Positions 9,694-19,634 of a stretch of DNA of 64,000 nucleotides are shown piece after piece. A program made the position numbers and the translations under genes. Numbering within the stretch: the first letter of the stretch is position 1; the number at the start of each line of letters is the position of its first letter. A model generated the notes under the pieces. The model saw only the letters and a program-made list of their open reading frames with translations. It made no database searches and was not told the origin of the DNA. Source of the stretch: Labrenzia sp. PHM005 (GTDB taxonomy: Bacteria; Pseudomonadota; Alphaproteobacteria; Rhizobiales; Stappiaceae); the NCBI RefSeq assembly GCF_006517275.1, contig NZ_CP041191.1, forward strand, positions 3,529,001-3,593,000. Reading direction: 5' to 3'.

Positions 9694-10191
9694 ATGATTT
9701 CCTGTTTTTGGAAAGGTCTGTCGGGAATACTTGTTGCTGTTCTTATCGTTGGTCAATGGTCGACCGTTGCCGATGCTGAGGAACAGGTCATTTTGGAAAT
9801 CAGCGGCAATGTTTCGGTGGACGGGGAGGTCCTGTTTACGCGCAGTGCCTTGGAAGCTCTCGGGTCAACGGAAATCGCCACAACAACGCCATGGCATGAT
9901 GGGGTGGTGCGTTTTGAAGGAGTTCCGCTGAAGAGCTTGTTGGCGCATGTCGGGGCACTTGGTAACGATCTAACTGTCTTCGCGCTCAATGATTATTCTG
10001 CGACAATTCCGATGAAGGACCTTGAAGAATTCAACCCCATTCTTGCCCTGAAACTGAATGGAAAACACATGGGAGTTGAAGACAAGGGGCCGCTTTTTGT
10101 CATCTATCCCTTTGATTCAGACACGAAGCTTCAAAGTGAAATCTATTTCTCGAGATCCGTTTGGCAGGCCAACAAGATCCTCGTGAAATAG
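9694..10191 (+). CDS. Secreted sulfite-oxidase-fold (molybdopterin-binding-like) protein without the Mo cysteine
   Basis: The 165-residue product starts with a Sec signal peptide (cleavage near VADAEEQ, residue 29). The mature part resembles the short 'oxidoreductase molybdopterin-binding' proteins of the COG3915 kind, with the recognisable segments FEGVPLKSLL and a C-terminal 'GPLFVIYPFDSD'. The mature chain has no cysteine at all, so the residue that ligates molybdenum in true sulfite oxidases is missing and an enzymatic Mo role is unlikely. The gene stops 9 bp before the GGDEF-EAL gene, so it may be a periplasmic partner or sensor for that membrane enzyme. This partnership is inferred from position. 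Confidence 0.75.
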   Translation: MISCFWKGLSGILVAVLIVGQWSTVADAEEQVILEISGNVSVDGEVLFTRSALEALGSTEIATTTPWHDGVVRFEGVPLKSLLAHVGALGNDLTVFALNDYSATIPMKDLEEFNPILALKLNGKHMGVEDKGPLFVIYPFDSDTKLQSEIYFSRSVWQANKILVK

Positions 10192-10200
10192 GCTATCGGG

Positions 10201-12207
10201 ATGCAGTGGCCAAAAATCCAGTTTTCTTGGCAGATTTACTTGATAGCCGGGGTGTTGATATTCGGGTCGCTCACAGCGCTCAATATTGCATCCTTCGACA
10301 ATGCACGCCTGTCGATCAAACAGGCTATGCGTCATGACACGTCTTGGAATGGCGCCAATGGCCGCATCGAAGTAGAAAAACTGAAATCAGCCTTAAGCTC
10401 GTATCTGCTTCTCCTAGATGATGCTGGAAAAGCGCGTGTTGATCTCCAAATTGCGATCGTAAAAAGCCGCGTGGGGACATGGAGCCAGGGGTCCTTTGGT
10501 GAATTTGTAAATGAAGACACTGATCGAATTGAGCGATTAGCACATGCCAAACAAGTCATAGTAGACATTGAGGATTTGATTTCAGAGCACACAGCAAACG
10601 CTGGGCGTAAAGAGCTGATGGAGAAATCAAATCAACTTTCGAAAATTTTTCATAATTTAGGATCGTTATCGCATGAAACGAGTATGAACCGGGCAGCCGC
10701 AGCCCGCGAAGAATTGCAGCACCAGCAACAAATTCAAAGGCGGATCTCGGAATTCCTTATGGGGCTTGGTGCACTGTTGTTTTTTGTGGCGATTAGGCAA
10801 AACGTATCGCTTAAATCTGCATCTGATCTGGCAGATGCAAATGCGCAGAAATTTGCTCACTTGGCAAAACACGATCCGGTAACAGGGCTGCCAAACCGGA
10901 CTGCTGTCGATGAAAAGTTGACGGCCCTGGCAAGCGCGCAACAAAAGCCGCAACGGGTGTGCGTTCTTGCGACGGACTTAGATGGTTTCAAACGCATCAA
11001 TGATATGTTGGGTCATACCGTCGGCGACGCAGCCCTGAAGGCGGTTGGCCAGCATTTGACAAGAGCCGTTGAAGTGTCCGGAGCAGCGGGAATGGTTGCG
11101 CGAGTAGGGGGGGATGAGTTTCTGATCATTCTGGAGAATTGTGATCCGGATTGGTCCTTGCCTGATTTTGCCAGAAGTCTGTTGCAGTCTTTGGATGTGC
11201 CGATGGAAACTGAAGCCGGGAAAGTGAGCCTCGGATTGTCGATTGGCTATGCGGAGTCAAACAACCAGCAAGAAGCATTTGTTCCTCTGATTATGGATGC
11301 CGATCTTGCCCTGACTGAAGCCAAATTGCGCGGGAAGCGGCGCGCGGTCGCCTATAACAACGCTTTGAGAACGAAAATGAAGCGCAGGGAGGCGGTGGAG
11401 GACGCGCTGCCGTCGGCTGCACGAAATCATGAGATCCGACCGGTGTTTCAGCCTTTCTTCGATATTCAATCTGGCCGGTGTGTGGGATTTGAAGCTTTGG
11501 CGAGATGGACCCATCCAGAGCTTGGTCAAGTTGCGCCAGATGAGTTCATCTCGATTGCGGAAACGACTGGAGACATTGTTGATATTGGTGGCCATATTTT
11601 GCTTCTGGCGTGCCGCGAGGCGGTCAGTTGGGAATTTGACGCTGCCATTTCCGTGAATCTCTCTATGTCGCAGATTTTGCGGTCAGACATTGTTCGCGAC
11701 GTGCGCAAGGTCTTGGACGAAACTGGGCTTGATCCGCACAGGCTGAAACTGGAAATTACTGAAAGTGTTTTGATTTCCGACCTAGATCGTACCGTCGCCG
11801 TTCTGCGCCAGTTTCAAAACATGGGAATTCGAGTCTCTTTGGATGATTTTGGGACCGGGTATTCAGGTTTGTCCTACCTGGCAAAATTCGCTTGGGATGA
11901 AATCAAGATTGACCGCAGTTTTGTGATTTCCGCCGGATCTTCTGAAGATGTTCGCAATGTCGTCAAAATGGTGGTCAAGATCGCTGCGCAGCTTGGCGCT
12001 GTTGTTACCATTGAGGGCATTGAGACACATGAGCAGAGGGAGCAATTCGCTAGCTTTGGCTGCCATACAGCGCAAGGATATTTGTTTGGAAAGCCGCAAG
12101 GTCGAGATAAAATTCCTGAATACCTTCAAAGACAAATTGTACCGCTGGGTAGACCAGCCAATCAATTGCCGGCATCGGAATTGAGGACGCGGTCTAAGCG
12201 GGTTTAA
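10201..12207 (+). CDS. Membrane-bound diguanylate cyclase/phosphodiesterase (GGDEF-EAL)
   Basis: A 668-residue protein that makes and/or breaks c-di-GMP. Transmembrane helices at about 11-30 and 183-199 enclose a periplasmic domain of some 150 helical residues with no family I recognise. A GGDEF domain follows, with intact GGDEF at 303-307 and no RxxD inhibitory site just before it. The EAL domain begins near 405 with E431-A-L and keeps the NLS, EITES, DDFGTGYS, KIDRSF and EGIET catalytic segments. Both halves therefore look competent. It directly follows the gene for a secreted molybdopterin-binding-like protein, which suggests periplasmic signal input, as known for the NspS-MbaA pair. Confidence 0.93.
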   Translation: MQWPKIQFSWQIYLIAGVLIFGSLTALNIASFDNARLSIKQAMRHDTSWNGANGRIEVEKLKSALSSYLLLLDDAGKARVDLQIAIVKSRVGTWSQGSFGEFVNEDTDRIERLAHAKQVIVDIEDLISEHTANAGRKELMEKSNQLSKIFHNLGSLSHETSMNRAAAAREELQHQQQIQRRISEFLMGLGALLFFVAIRQNVSLKSASDLADANAQKFAHLAKHDPVTGLPNRTAVDEKLTALASAQQKPQRVCVLATDLDGFKRINDMLGHTVGDAALKAVGQHLTRAVEVSGAAGMVARVGGDEFLIILENCDPDWSLPDFARSLLQSLDVPMETEAGKVSLGLSIGYAESNNQQEAFVPLIMDADLALTEAKLRGKRRAVAYNNALRTKMKRREAVEDALPSAARNHEIRPVFQPFFDIQSGRCVGFEALARWTHPELGQVAPDEFISIAETTGDIVDIGGHILLLACREAVSWEFDAAISVNLSMSQILRSDIVRDVRKVLDETGLDPHRLKLEITESVLISDLDRTVAVLRQFQNMGIRVSLDDFGTGYSGLSYLAKFAWDEIKIDRSFVISAGSSEDVRNVVKMVVKIAAQLGAVVTIEGIETHEQREQFASFGCHTAQGYLFGKPQGRDKIPEYLQRQIVPLGRPANQLPASELRTRSKRV

Positions 12208-12499
12208 CACGACCGGGAAACGAACAGGGTGGCACAATGCCATCTCCCGGATCTCTGATTGAATAGAATCCAGCCGTTTTCTGCGTCAATAACGGGTGGT
12301 TCATCGCCCGCAAGACTTGACACTTTCGCCCCCAGCCTTTATCGCGCTCCCATCGTGCGTCTTGGGCTCTGCTTAAGGCGTGCATCGCTATTGGAATGCT
12401 CCTGCAAAAAGGGGAGTGGGCGGTGCGGCACACGGAAATTTTGATAATCAACACCTCCAGGGCGCATTGCCGCTCAGGACCGAGGACGAAGCAAAACCC

Positions 12500-13849
12500 A
12501 TGCAGGTAACCGAAACCCTCGCCGAGGGCCTCAAGCGCGAGCTGAAGATCGACATTCCAGCTGGCGATCTGGCAGCCAAACTCGATGAATACATGGACGA
12601 CATGAAGTCCAAGGCCAACATCAAGGGCTTCCGTCCGGGCAAGGTTCCGGTCGCGCATCTGAAGAAGATGTATGGCCGCCAAGCAATGGCTGAGATCCTG
12701 TCGAACACCATCCAGGAAACCACTCAGAAGGCCGTTGAAGAGCGCTCCGAGCGCCCGGCGCTGACACCGGAAATCGATCTGCCGGACGAAGAAGCTGAAA
12801 AGATCCTGGCTGGCGATGCCGACCTGTCCTTCAAAATGACTTATGACGTTCTGCCGGACTTCGAAATCGTGGACTTCGGCGGCTTTGAGATCGAGCGTCC
12901 GATCGTCGAGATCGCCGATGAGGAAGTCGACGGCCAGGTTGCTGACATTGCCAAGAACAACACACCGTTTGAAGCGAAAGACGGCGCTGCGGAAGACGGT
13001 GACCGTGTCACCATGTCTTACCTCGGCAAAGTCGACGGCGAGCCTTTTGAAGGCGGCGCTGACGAAAACGGTCAGCTCGTTCTGGGCTCAGGCCAGTTTA
13101 TCCCGGGCTTTGAAGATCAGCTGATCGGCACCAAGGCAGGCGACGAGAAGGTTGTTGAAGTAACTTTCCCGGAAGACTACCCGGCTGCCCATCTGGCTGG
13201 AAAAGCAGCGACCTTTGACGTTGTCGTCAAGGAAGTTGGTGCACCAGGCGAAGCTGCGATCGACGACGAGTTTGCAAAAGGTCTCGGCCTTGAGTCGCTC
13301 GACAAGCTGAAGGAAATCGTCCGCGGCCAGATCGAAGGCCAGTTTGGCCAGATGACCCGCCAGCGCGTTAAGCGTCAGCTGCTCGACAAGCTCGATGAGC
13401 ATTATTCTTTCGAACTGCCGGAAAAACTGCTGGAATCTGAGTTCCAGGTCGTTTGGCAGCAGGTCGAAGAAGACATGAAGCGCAACGAAAAGACCTTCGA
13501 AGACGAAGAGACCACGGAAGAAGAAGCTAAAGCGGAGTACCGCAAGATTGCTGAACGCCGTGTCCGTTTGGGTCTGGTTCTGTCTGAAATCGGTGAAAAG
13601 AACGACATTCAGGTCACCGAAGAAGAAATGCAGCGTGCGCTTTATGACCGGGTCCGTCAGTTCCCGGGTCAAGAACAGCAGGTGTTCGAATTCTACAAGA
13701 ACAACCAGCAGGCGCTCGCGTCTCTGCGCGCACCGATCTACGAGGAAAAAGTCGTCGACTTCATGCTCGAGCTGGCAAAAGTCAGCGACAAGACGGTGAC
13801 CAAGGAAGAGCTGGAAAAGCTTGTTTCTGAGGATGAAGACGACGCGTAA
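12500..13849 (+). CDS. tig: Trigger factor
   Basis: The ribosome-bound chaperone that meets nascent chains and has prolyl isomerase activity. At 449 residues it has normal length, with the N-terminal ribosome-binding domain carrying the signature GFRPGKVP near residue 43, a central FKBP-type isomerase domain (about 155-240), and a helical C-terminal domain ending in an acidic tail (SEDEDDA). The start at 12500 gives the standard MQVTE N-terminus; earlier in-frame codons are not conserved in style. The order tig-clpP-clpX-lon is a common arrangement. The 292 bp before it contain no gene that I can support. Confidence 0.98.
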   Translation: MQVTETLAEGLKRELKIDIPAGDLAAKLDEYMDDMKSKANIKGFRPGKVPVAHLKKMYGRQAMAEILSNTIQETTQKAVEERSERPALTPEIDLPDEEAEKILAGDADLSFKMTYDVLPDFEIVDFGGFEIERPIVEIADEEVDGQVADIAKNNTPFEAKDGAAEDGDRVTMSYLGKVDGEPFEGGADENGQLVLGSGQFIPGFEDQLIGTKAGDEKVVEVTFPEDYPAAHLAGKAATFDVVVKEVGAPGEAAIDDEFAKGLGLESLDKLKEIVRGQIEGQFGQMTRQRVKRQLLDKLDEHYSFELPEKLLESEFQVVWQQVEEDMKRNEKTFEDEETTEEEAKAEYRKIAERRVRLGLVLSEIGEKNDIQVTEEEMQRALYDRVRQFPGQEQQVFEFYKNNQQALASLRAPIYEEKVVDFMLELAKVSDKTVTKEELEKLVSEDEDDA

Positions 13850-13939
13850 GGCGTTTTTTCCCAGATAATCCCCAGATGCGGCGGCAACTTTAACTTTGCT
13901 TTCACGCCGCATCTGCCATGACTTTGCGTTGAGGGCGGC

Positions 13940-13968
13940 ATCCCTATATATGGGATGTCGCTTTTTTC
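13940..13968. promoter_or_regulatory. Palindrome with T run between tig and clpP; terminator or heat-shock -10
   Basis: CATCCC-TATATAT-GGGATG (13940-13958) followed by TCGC and six T residues reads as a possible rho-independent terminator for tig. The same bases include CCCTATATAT (13942-13951), which resembles the -10 element of alphaproteobacterial RpoH promoters, and clpP is a typical heat-shock gene. No good CTTG -35 is placed upstream at the usual distance. I cannot decide between the two readings. Confidence 0.45.
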
Positions 13969-14052
13969 GAATTGGGCCATGAAACGATGCGCTTTCATGG
14001 TCTGTGTTCTGCCCAAGACCCTTGGGCAACATCTCAAGCATATGGATGAGGT

Positions 14053-14688
14053 ATGAAGGATCCTGTCGATATCTACATGAACACTCTCGTGCCGATGGTT
14101 GTCGAACAGACGAACCGGGGCGAGCGGGCCTTCGATATCTACTCGCGCTTGCTGAAGGAGCGCATCATCTTCCTGACCGGACCGGTCGAAGATCACATGG
14201 CAACGCTGGTGAGCGCACAGCTTCTGTATCTGGAAGCGGAAAACCCGTCTAAAGAAATCGCGATTTACATCAATTCGCCGGGTGGTTTGGTGACCTCCGG
14301 TCTCGCGATTTACGACACCATGCAGTTCATTCGCCCCTCGGTGTCAACGCTCTGCATTGGTCAGGCTGCGTCCATGGGCTCTCTGCTTTTGGCTGCTGGT
14401 GAAAAGGACATGCGCTTCATTTTGCCGAATGCCCGCGTCATGGTTCATCAGCCGTCCGGCGGTTTCCGCGGTCAGGCAGCCGACATCATGCTGCATGCTC
14501 AGGAAATCCTGGCCATGAAACGCCGGCTCAATGAAATTTACGTGAAACACACCGGCCAAAGCTTGGATCAGGTTGAAGAAGCGCTGGAGCGCGACAACTT
14601 TATGACCGCCGACAAAGCCAAGGAATTTGGCATTGTTGACAAGGTCATCACGGATCGGATGAGCCTGGGCGGCGAAGAAACGTCGTAA
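14053..14688 (+). CDS. clpP: ATP-dependent Clp protease proteolytic subunit
   Basis: The 211-residue serine peptidase that forms the double heptamer chamber used by ClpX and ClpA. The catalytic triad is visible as S107 (GQAASMGS), H132 (MVHQPSGG) and D181 (ERDNFM). It sits between tig and clpX as in many Gram-negative bacteria. The start at 14053 gives a short propeptide-like N-terminus ([19 protein letters not shown]), normal for alphaproteobacterial ClpP1. Confidence 0.98.
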   Translation: MKDPVDIYMNTLVPMVVEQTNRGERAFDIYSRLLKERIIFLTGPVEDHMATLVSAQLLYLEAENPSKEIAIYINSPGGLVTSGLAIYDTMQFIRPSVSTLCIGQAASMGSLLLAAGEKDMRFILPNARVMVHQPSGGFRGQAADIMLHAQEILAMKRRLNEIYVKHTGQSLDQVEEALERDNFMTADKAKEFGIVDKVITDRMSLGGEETS

Positions 14689-14709
14689 TTTGCGGGTTTG
14701 TGCAATAAT

Positions 14710-14733
14710 CACGGGGCGATTTCCCGTGGTTTT
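14710..14733 (+). terminator. Weak candidate terminator after clpP
   Basis: CACGGG (14710-14715) and CCCGTG (14723-14728) form a 6-bp stem with a 7-base loop, followed by GTTTTG. The stem is short and the T run brief, so partial read-through into clpX is likely. Confidence 0.4.
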
Positions 14734-14931
14734 GCCGGAAAAATCCATAGGTAATACAGGGTTTTCACCTTCGCCTTAAACCTATATTGATTTTTAACGG
14801 CGAACCATGGTGACATCCTACAGGAAAGTGCGGCACTTTAGGTGTCTAACGCTTTCAGTTCGGATCTGGCTCTATTGGGCCAAATCCGGGAAGATAAGGG
14901 GTGAAGGCCCCAGAAACGCGAGGTTGATTAC

Positions 14932-16197
14932 ATGACCAAGGCCAGCGGCAGCGATTCCAAGAATACGCTCTACTGCTCCTTCTGCGGCAAAAGCCAGCAC
15001 GAGGTCCGCAAGCTGATCGCCGGCCCGACTGTTTTCATTTGCGATGAATGTGTCGAGCTGTGCATGGATATCATCCGCGAGGAAAACAAATCCTCGCTGG
15101 TAAAATCTCGGGACGGAATCCCGACCCCTCAGGAAATCCGCGATGTTCTGGATGACTATGTCATTGGTCAGGGCAGTGCGAAGAAGGTCCTGTCGGTCGC
15201 CGTTCACAACCATTACAAGCGTCTAAACCACGCCACCAAGAACAATGATGTTGAACTGGCCAAGTCCAACATTCTTCTGGTCGGTCCGACAGGTTGCGGC
15301 AAGACACTGCTCGCGCAGACCTTGGCCCGTATCCTCGACGTGCCGTTCACCATGGCGGACGCAACCACATTGACCGAAGCCGGTTATGTCGGTGAAGACG
15401 TTGAAAACATCATCCTGAAGCTGCTGCAATCTGCCGACTACAACGTCGAACGTGCGCAGCGCGGCATCGTCTACATCGATGAGATCGACAAGATCAGCCG
15501 CAAGGCCGACAACCCTTCGATCACACGCGATGTGTCGGGTGAGGGCGTCCAGCAAGCGCTCTTGAAGATCATGGAAGGCACGGTGGCCTCCGTTCCGCCA
15601 CAGGGTGGCCGGAAACACCCGCAGCAGGAGTTCCTGCAGGTGGACACCACCAATATGCTGTTCATCTGTGGTGGGGCCTTTGCGGGACTTGATAAGATCA
15701 TCTCCGACCGCGGCACCCAGACATCCATTGGCTTCCAGGCACAGGTGCATGCACCTGAAGACCGCCGGATCGGTGAGCTCTTCTCCGAGCTGGAGCCGGA
15801 AGATCTTCTGAAGTTTGGTCTTATTCCGGAATTCGTTGGCCGTTTGCCGGTCATCGCCACGCTGGAAGACCTCGACGAAGATGCGCTGATCACTATTTTG
15901 ACCGAGCCGAAAAACGCGCTCGTCAAGCAGTATCAGCGTCTGTTCGAGATGGAGCAGGTCGAACTGTCTTTCCACGAGGACGCGCTGCGGGCGATCGCGC
16001 AAAAAGCGATCGAGCGCAAGACCGGTGCCCGTGGTTTGCGGTCCATTCTGGAATCCATCTTGCTCGATACCATGTACGAGCTGCCGGGTCTGAAGGGCGT
16101 CAAGGAAGTCGTCATTTCACCAGAAGTGGTGAATGGCGAAGCGCGTCCTTTGTACATCTACGAAGACCGCGAAGAAACCTCTGCTACGAGCGCGTAA
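14932..16197 (+). CDS. clpX: ATP-dependent Clp protease ATP-binding subunit
   Basis: ClpX unfolds tagged proteins and feeds them to ClpP. The 421-residue sequence has the N-terminal four-cysteine zinc-binding domain (YCSFCGK and [10 protein letters not shown], residues about 16-48), Walker A (GPTGCGKT), Walker B (VYIDEIDK), pore and sensor motifs and the IGF-type loop for ClpP docking. Length and order are standard. A clear terminator follows. Confidence 0.98.
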   Translation: MTKASGSDSKNTLYCSFCGKSQHEVRKLIAGPTVFICDECVELCMDIIREENKSSLVKSRDGIPTPQEIRDVLDDYVIGQGSAKKVLSVAVHNHYKRLNHATKNNDVELAKSNILLVGPTGCGKTLLAQTLARILDVPFTMADATTLTEAGYVGEDVENIILKLLQSADYNVERAQRGIVYIDEIDKISRKADNPSITRDVSGEGVQQALLKIMEGTVASVPPQGGRKHPQQEFLQVDTTNMLFICGGAFAGLDKIISDRGTQTSIGFQAQVHAPEDRRIGELFSELEPEDLLKFGLIPEFVGRLPVIATLEDLDEDALITILTEPKNALVKQYQRLFEMEQVELSFHEDALRAIAQKAIERKTGARGLRSILESILLDTMYELPGLKGVKEVVISPEVVNGEARPLYIYEDREETSATSA

Positions 16198-16233
16198 GCT
16201 AGCGGCAAGCGCTTAAGTTTAGACGTTTGAAAG

Positions 16234-16268
16234 TGCCGCTCTTTCGGGGGCGGCATTTTTGTTTTTTG
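16234..16268 (+). terminator. Rho-independent terminator of clpX
   Basis: TGCCGC (16234-16239) pairs with GCGGCA (16250-16255), the stem extended by one wobble and one GC pair, followed by TTTTTGTTTTTT. Confidence 0.85.
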
Positions 16269-16352
16269 CACAGCCAATTTGGTTTGGGGTGCGTTATCCA
16301 CCGTGCTGGTGAGTCGTCAACAGACAAGTCCGTTTCTTAAGACGCGATTGCC

Positions 16353-16383
16353 TTGACACCGGGGCGGCAGGTAGCCACCTAAT
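16353..16383 (+). promoter_or_regulatory. Possible lon promoter
   Basis: TTGACA at 16353-16358 (preceded by CC, giving CCTTGACA) is followed 18-19 bp later by ACCTAAT. The -35 element is perfect for the housekeeping sigma factor and its CTTG core also suits RpoH; the -10 match is poor. The 337-bp clpX-lon space has no gene; besides this it holds only the clpX terminator. Confidence 0.35.
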
Positions 16384-16534
16384 AGAGCGAAAGGACGGCT
16401 TGTGCGGATCGTCGGCACGCCCATCCGGGGTGTTTACGATCCGGCCCTCGGCAAATACCGCTGAAAGCCGTTTTCCAGTGTCTCTGGCTGCCTTTTAATG
16501 AGTGGGGCCGGAACACGCCGAGAAAGGAAAAAAA

Positions 16535-18964
16535 ATGAGCGACGCAGAAATCCGCGCCACTGATCCAGACTCAACGTCTGTGTATCCCGTCTTGCCCCTG
16601 CGCGATATTGTCGTCTTCCCACATATGATCGTTCCGCTGTTCGTTGGCCGTGAGAAGTCGATCAAGGCGCTTGAAGAGGTGATGACCACCGACAAGCACA
16701 TTCTCCTTGCGACGCAGATGAATGCCGCGGACGATGATCCCAATCCGGACCAGATCTACAACGTCGGTACGCTGGCAACCGTTTTGCAGCTGCTGAAGTT
16801 GCCGGACAACACTGTCAAAGTGTTGGTCGAGGGCGGTGCGCGTGCGCAAATCGGTGAGTATTCCGACCGTTCAGACTATTTCGAAGCCACAGCGACTGTT
16901 TTGCCTGAAAAAGACGGCGAAAACATCGAAGTGGAAGCTTTGGCACGCTCCGTGATCGCCGAGTTTGAGAACTATGTGAAACTGAACAAGAAGGTTTCTC
17001 CGGAAGTTCTCGGCGCGGTCAATCAGATCGACGATTATTCGAAACTGGCCGACACGATTGCCTCACATCTGGCGATCAAGATCCCAGAAAAACAGGAAAT
17101 CCTCGGCGTCGTTTCCGTCTCCGAACGGCTTGAGCGTGTCCTTGGCATGATGGAAAGCGAAATTTCCGTCCTGCAAGTGGAAAAACGCATCCGTTCGCGC
17201 GTCAAGCGCCAGATGGAGAAGACCCAGCGCGAGTACTATCTGAATGAGCAGATGAAGGCCATTCAGAAGGAGCTGGGTGACAGCGAAGACGGCAAAGACG
17301 AGATTGCCGAACTCGAAGAAAAGATCAAAAAGACCAAGCTGACCAAGGAAGCGCGCGAACGTGCCGCTGCCGAGATCAAGAAGCTGAAACAGATGAGCCC
17401 GATGTCCGCGGAAGCGACCGTGGTACGGAACTATCTGGACTGGCTGATCGGCATTCCTTGGTCAAAGAAATCAAAGGTCAAACACGATCTCAGCTTCGCC
17501 GAGACGGTGCTCGACACTGATCACTATGGCCTCGATAAGGTCAAGGAGCGGATTGTCGAATATCTGGCGGTTCAAAGCCGGGCCAACAAATTGCGTGGTC
17601 CGATCCTCTGCCTAGTTGGCCCTCCAGGTGTCGGTAAAACCTCGCTTGGTAAGTCGATTGCCAAGGCAACGGGCCGTGAATTCGTACGTATGTCGCTGGG
17701 CGGTGTACGCGATGAAGCGGAGATCCGTGGCCACCGGCGGACCTACATCGGCTCCATGCCGGGCAAGGTCATCCAGTCGATGAAAAAAGCCAAAAAATCC
17801 AACCCGCTCTTCCTGCTCGATGAGATCGACAAGATGGGCATGGATTTCCGCGGCGATCCGTCATCCGCACTGCTTGAGGTCCTGGATCCGGAACAGAACT
17901 CTTCCTTCATGGATCACTATCTGGAGGTCGAATACGATCTGTCGGACGTGATGTTCGTGACGACGGCCAACACGCTGAACATCCCTGGTCCCTTGATGGA
18001 CCGGATGGAGATCATCCGGATTGCCGGCTATACGGAAGAAGAGAAGGTGGAAATCTGCCGCCGTCACCTCATTCCGAAGGCTGAAAAAGACCACGGCCTG
18101 CGGGACGGCGAATTCACGATTGAAGACGAGGCGCTTCAAAAAGTGGTGCGCCGCTATACCCGTGAAGCCGGGGTGCGGAACCTGGAACGCGAAATGGCGA
18201 CCCTTGCCCGTAAATCGGTCAAGGATATCCTGATGAGCGACAAGGAAAGCATCACGGTTACTCCGGAGCTCGTCGAGGAATACCTCGGTGTGCCGCGGTA
18301 CCGCTATGGTGAAGCCGAACTTGAAGATCAGGTCGGTGTTGTTACCGGTCTCGCTTGGACGGAAGTTGGCGGCGAGTTGCTGACGATCGAAGGTGTCATG
18401 ATGCCGGGCAAAGGCAAAATGACCGTTACCGGCAACTTGAAGGACGTGATGAAGGAATCGATTTCCGCGGCAGCGTCTTACGTACGCTCCCGGTCCGTTG
18501 ATTTCGGCATCGAACCGCCGAGCTTCGACAAACGCGACATCCACGTGCACGTGCCGGAAGGGGCAACGCCGAAGGATGGTCCGTCTGCCGGTATCGCCAT
18601 GGCAACCGCAGTGATCTCGACCATGACCGGCATTCCGGTCAAACGCGATGTGGCCATGACAGGTGAAATCACCTTGCGCGGCCGGGTTCTGCCGATCGGT
18701 GGATTGAAGGAAAAACTCCTTGCAGCCCTGCGTGGAGGTATCAAGCTGGTCATGATCCCGGAAGACAACGCCAAGGATCTGGCGGATATTCCGGACACGG
18801 TGAAAAACTCGCTCGAAATCATCCCGGTTTCCGGCATGGAAGAAGTCCTCAAACACGCTCTTGTACGTTTGCCGGAGCCGATTGAATGGGACGCGGATGC
18901 AGCGGAAGCTGCAACCAAGGCGGGAAGTTCGGATGACGACACAACAGGTGTCGTTGCCCACTAA
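16535..18964 (+). CDS. lon: ATP-dependent protease La
   Basis: The 809-residue Lon protease degrades misfolded and regulatory proteins, including CtrA and CcrM in other alphaproteobacteria. The N-terminal LON substrate domain spans about 20-215, followed by coiled coil, the AAA+ module with Walker A (GPPGVGKTS) and Walker B (LFLLDEIDK), and the serine-lysine protease domain with the catalytic serine in TPKDGPSAG. The start at 16535 follows AAAGGAAAA; an upstream frame adds 11 unlikely residues. Length matches the family. It is followed by its own terminator and then hupB, the usual order. Confidence 0.98.
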   Translation: MSDAEIRATDPDSTSVYPVLPLRDIVVFPHMIVPLFVGREKSIKALEEVMTTDKHILLATQMNAADDDPNPDQIYNVGTLATVLQLLKLPDNTVKVLVEGGARAQIGEYSDRSDYFEATATVLPEKDGENIEVEALARSVIAEFENYVKLNKKVSPEVLGAVNQIDDYSKLADTIASHLAIKIPEKQEILGVVSVSERLERVLGMMESEISVLQVEKRIRSRVKRQMEKTQREYYLNEQMKAIQKELGDSEDGKDEIAELEEKIKKTKLTKEARERAAAEIKKLKQMSPMSAEATVVRNYLDWLIGIPWSKKSKVKHDLSFAETVLDTDHYGLDKVKERIVEYLAVQSRANKLRGPILCLVGPPGVGKTSLGKSIAKATGREFVRMSLGGVRDEAEIRGHRRTYIGSMPGKVIQSMKKAKKSNPLFLLDEIDKMGMDFRGDPSSALLEVLDPEQNSSFMDHYLEVEYDLSDVMFVTTANTLNIPGPLMDRMEIIRIAGYTEEEKVEICRRHLIPKAEKDHGLRDGEFTIEDEALQKVVRRYTREAGVRNLEREMATLARKSVKDILMSDKESITVTPELVEEYLGVPRYRYGEAELEDQVGVVTGLAWTEVGGELLTIEGVMMPGKGKMTVTGNLKDVMKESISAAASYVRSRSVDFGIEPPSFDKRDIHVHVPEGATPKDGPSAGIAMATAVISTMTGIPVKRDVAMTGEITLRGRVLPIGGLKEKLLAALRGGIKLVMIPEDNAKDLADIPDTVKNSLEIIPVSGMEEVLKHALVRLPEPIEWDADAAEAATKAGSSDDDTTGVVAH

Positions 18965-18992
18965 ATCCGCTCAAACAATGTATAAAATGTCA

Positions 18993-19020
18993 AGCCCCGG
19001 CCAAACCGGGGCTTTTCTTT
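18993..19020 (+). terminator. Rho-independent terminator of lon
   Basis: AGCCCCGG (18993-19000 with its preceding base) and CCGGGGCT (19006-19013) form a perfect 8-bp stem with a 5-base loop, followed by TTTTCTTTT. Confidence 0.95.
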
Positions 19021-19151
19021 TGAATAATTGGTCAAAATGGCTGTTTTCTGCGAAAAAACCTCTTGCGTTTCGTCTCAAATCTCGCGAATTTCGCGCAACG
19101 GCGCTGACAGGAATCGTCGGCATACGTCCGTTTCTTAGAAAGGTATCTGCT

Positions 19152-19427
19152 ATGAATAAGAACGATCTGATCGCAGCTGTCGCAGAAAAGACCGGCCTGA
19201 CAAAGGCACAGGCAGGCGAAGCAGTTGACGCATCTTTTGAAGCTGTCACTGAAACGCTGAAAGGCGGCGGCGAAGTCCGCATCATCGGTTTTGGTAACTT
19301 CACTGTTTCCGAACGTGCTGCTACCGAAGGCCGGAACCCGCGGACTGGCGAAACGATCCAGATCCCGGCTTCTAAGACGCCGAAATTCAAGGCTGGTAAA
19401 GGCCTGAAGGACGCTGTGAACGCTTAA
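19152..19427 (+). CDS. hupB: DNA-binding protein HU
   Basis: A 91-residue histone-like protein that bends and compacts DNA as a dimer. It has the standard opening [17 protein letters not shown], the ribbon-arm region with [14 protein letters not shown], and the closing helix with [12 protein letters not shown]. It lies directly after lon, a conserved neighbour, and has its own terminator. Confidence 0.97.
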   Translation: MNKNDLIAAVAEKTGLTKAQAGEAVDASFEAVTETLKGGGEVRIIGFGNFTVSERAATEGRNPRTGETIQIPASKTPKFKAGKGLKDAVNA

Positions 19428-19455
19428 TCGTTCTCAGAGGTCATAAAGACCCAAG

Positions 19456-19496
19456 AACCCCGTGCTTGAGTGATCAAGGGCGGGGTTTTTCTTTTG
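19456..19496 (+). terminator. Rho-independent terminator of hupB
   Basis: AACCCCG (19456-19462) pairs with CGGGGTT (19481-19487), with a nested CTTG/CAAG pair inside the loop, followed by TTTTTCTTTT. Confidence 0.9.
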
Positions 19497-19634
19497 GTGT
19501 TTTGACTAGAGCATTTTTGAACAATACGGGGTCACTTGATGGGTTCAAATCTGCTCAAGATGACGGGAACCTTGCAGGGAGCGGGCACTCTCAACTATTG
19601 TAACCATAGGTATTATAGCTGTTGGATTACCGCG

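Noticed and set aside
17861..18961. Long minus-strand frame of 366 codons antisense to lon
   Set aside because: Codon use and composition (many His, Arg, Phe) are those of the reverse strand of a real gene; lon is certain here.
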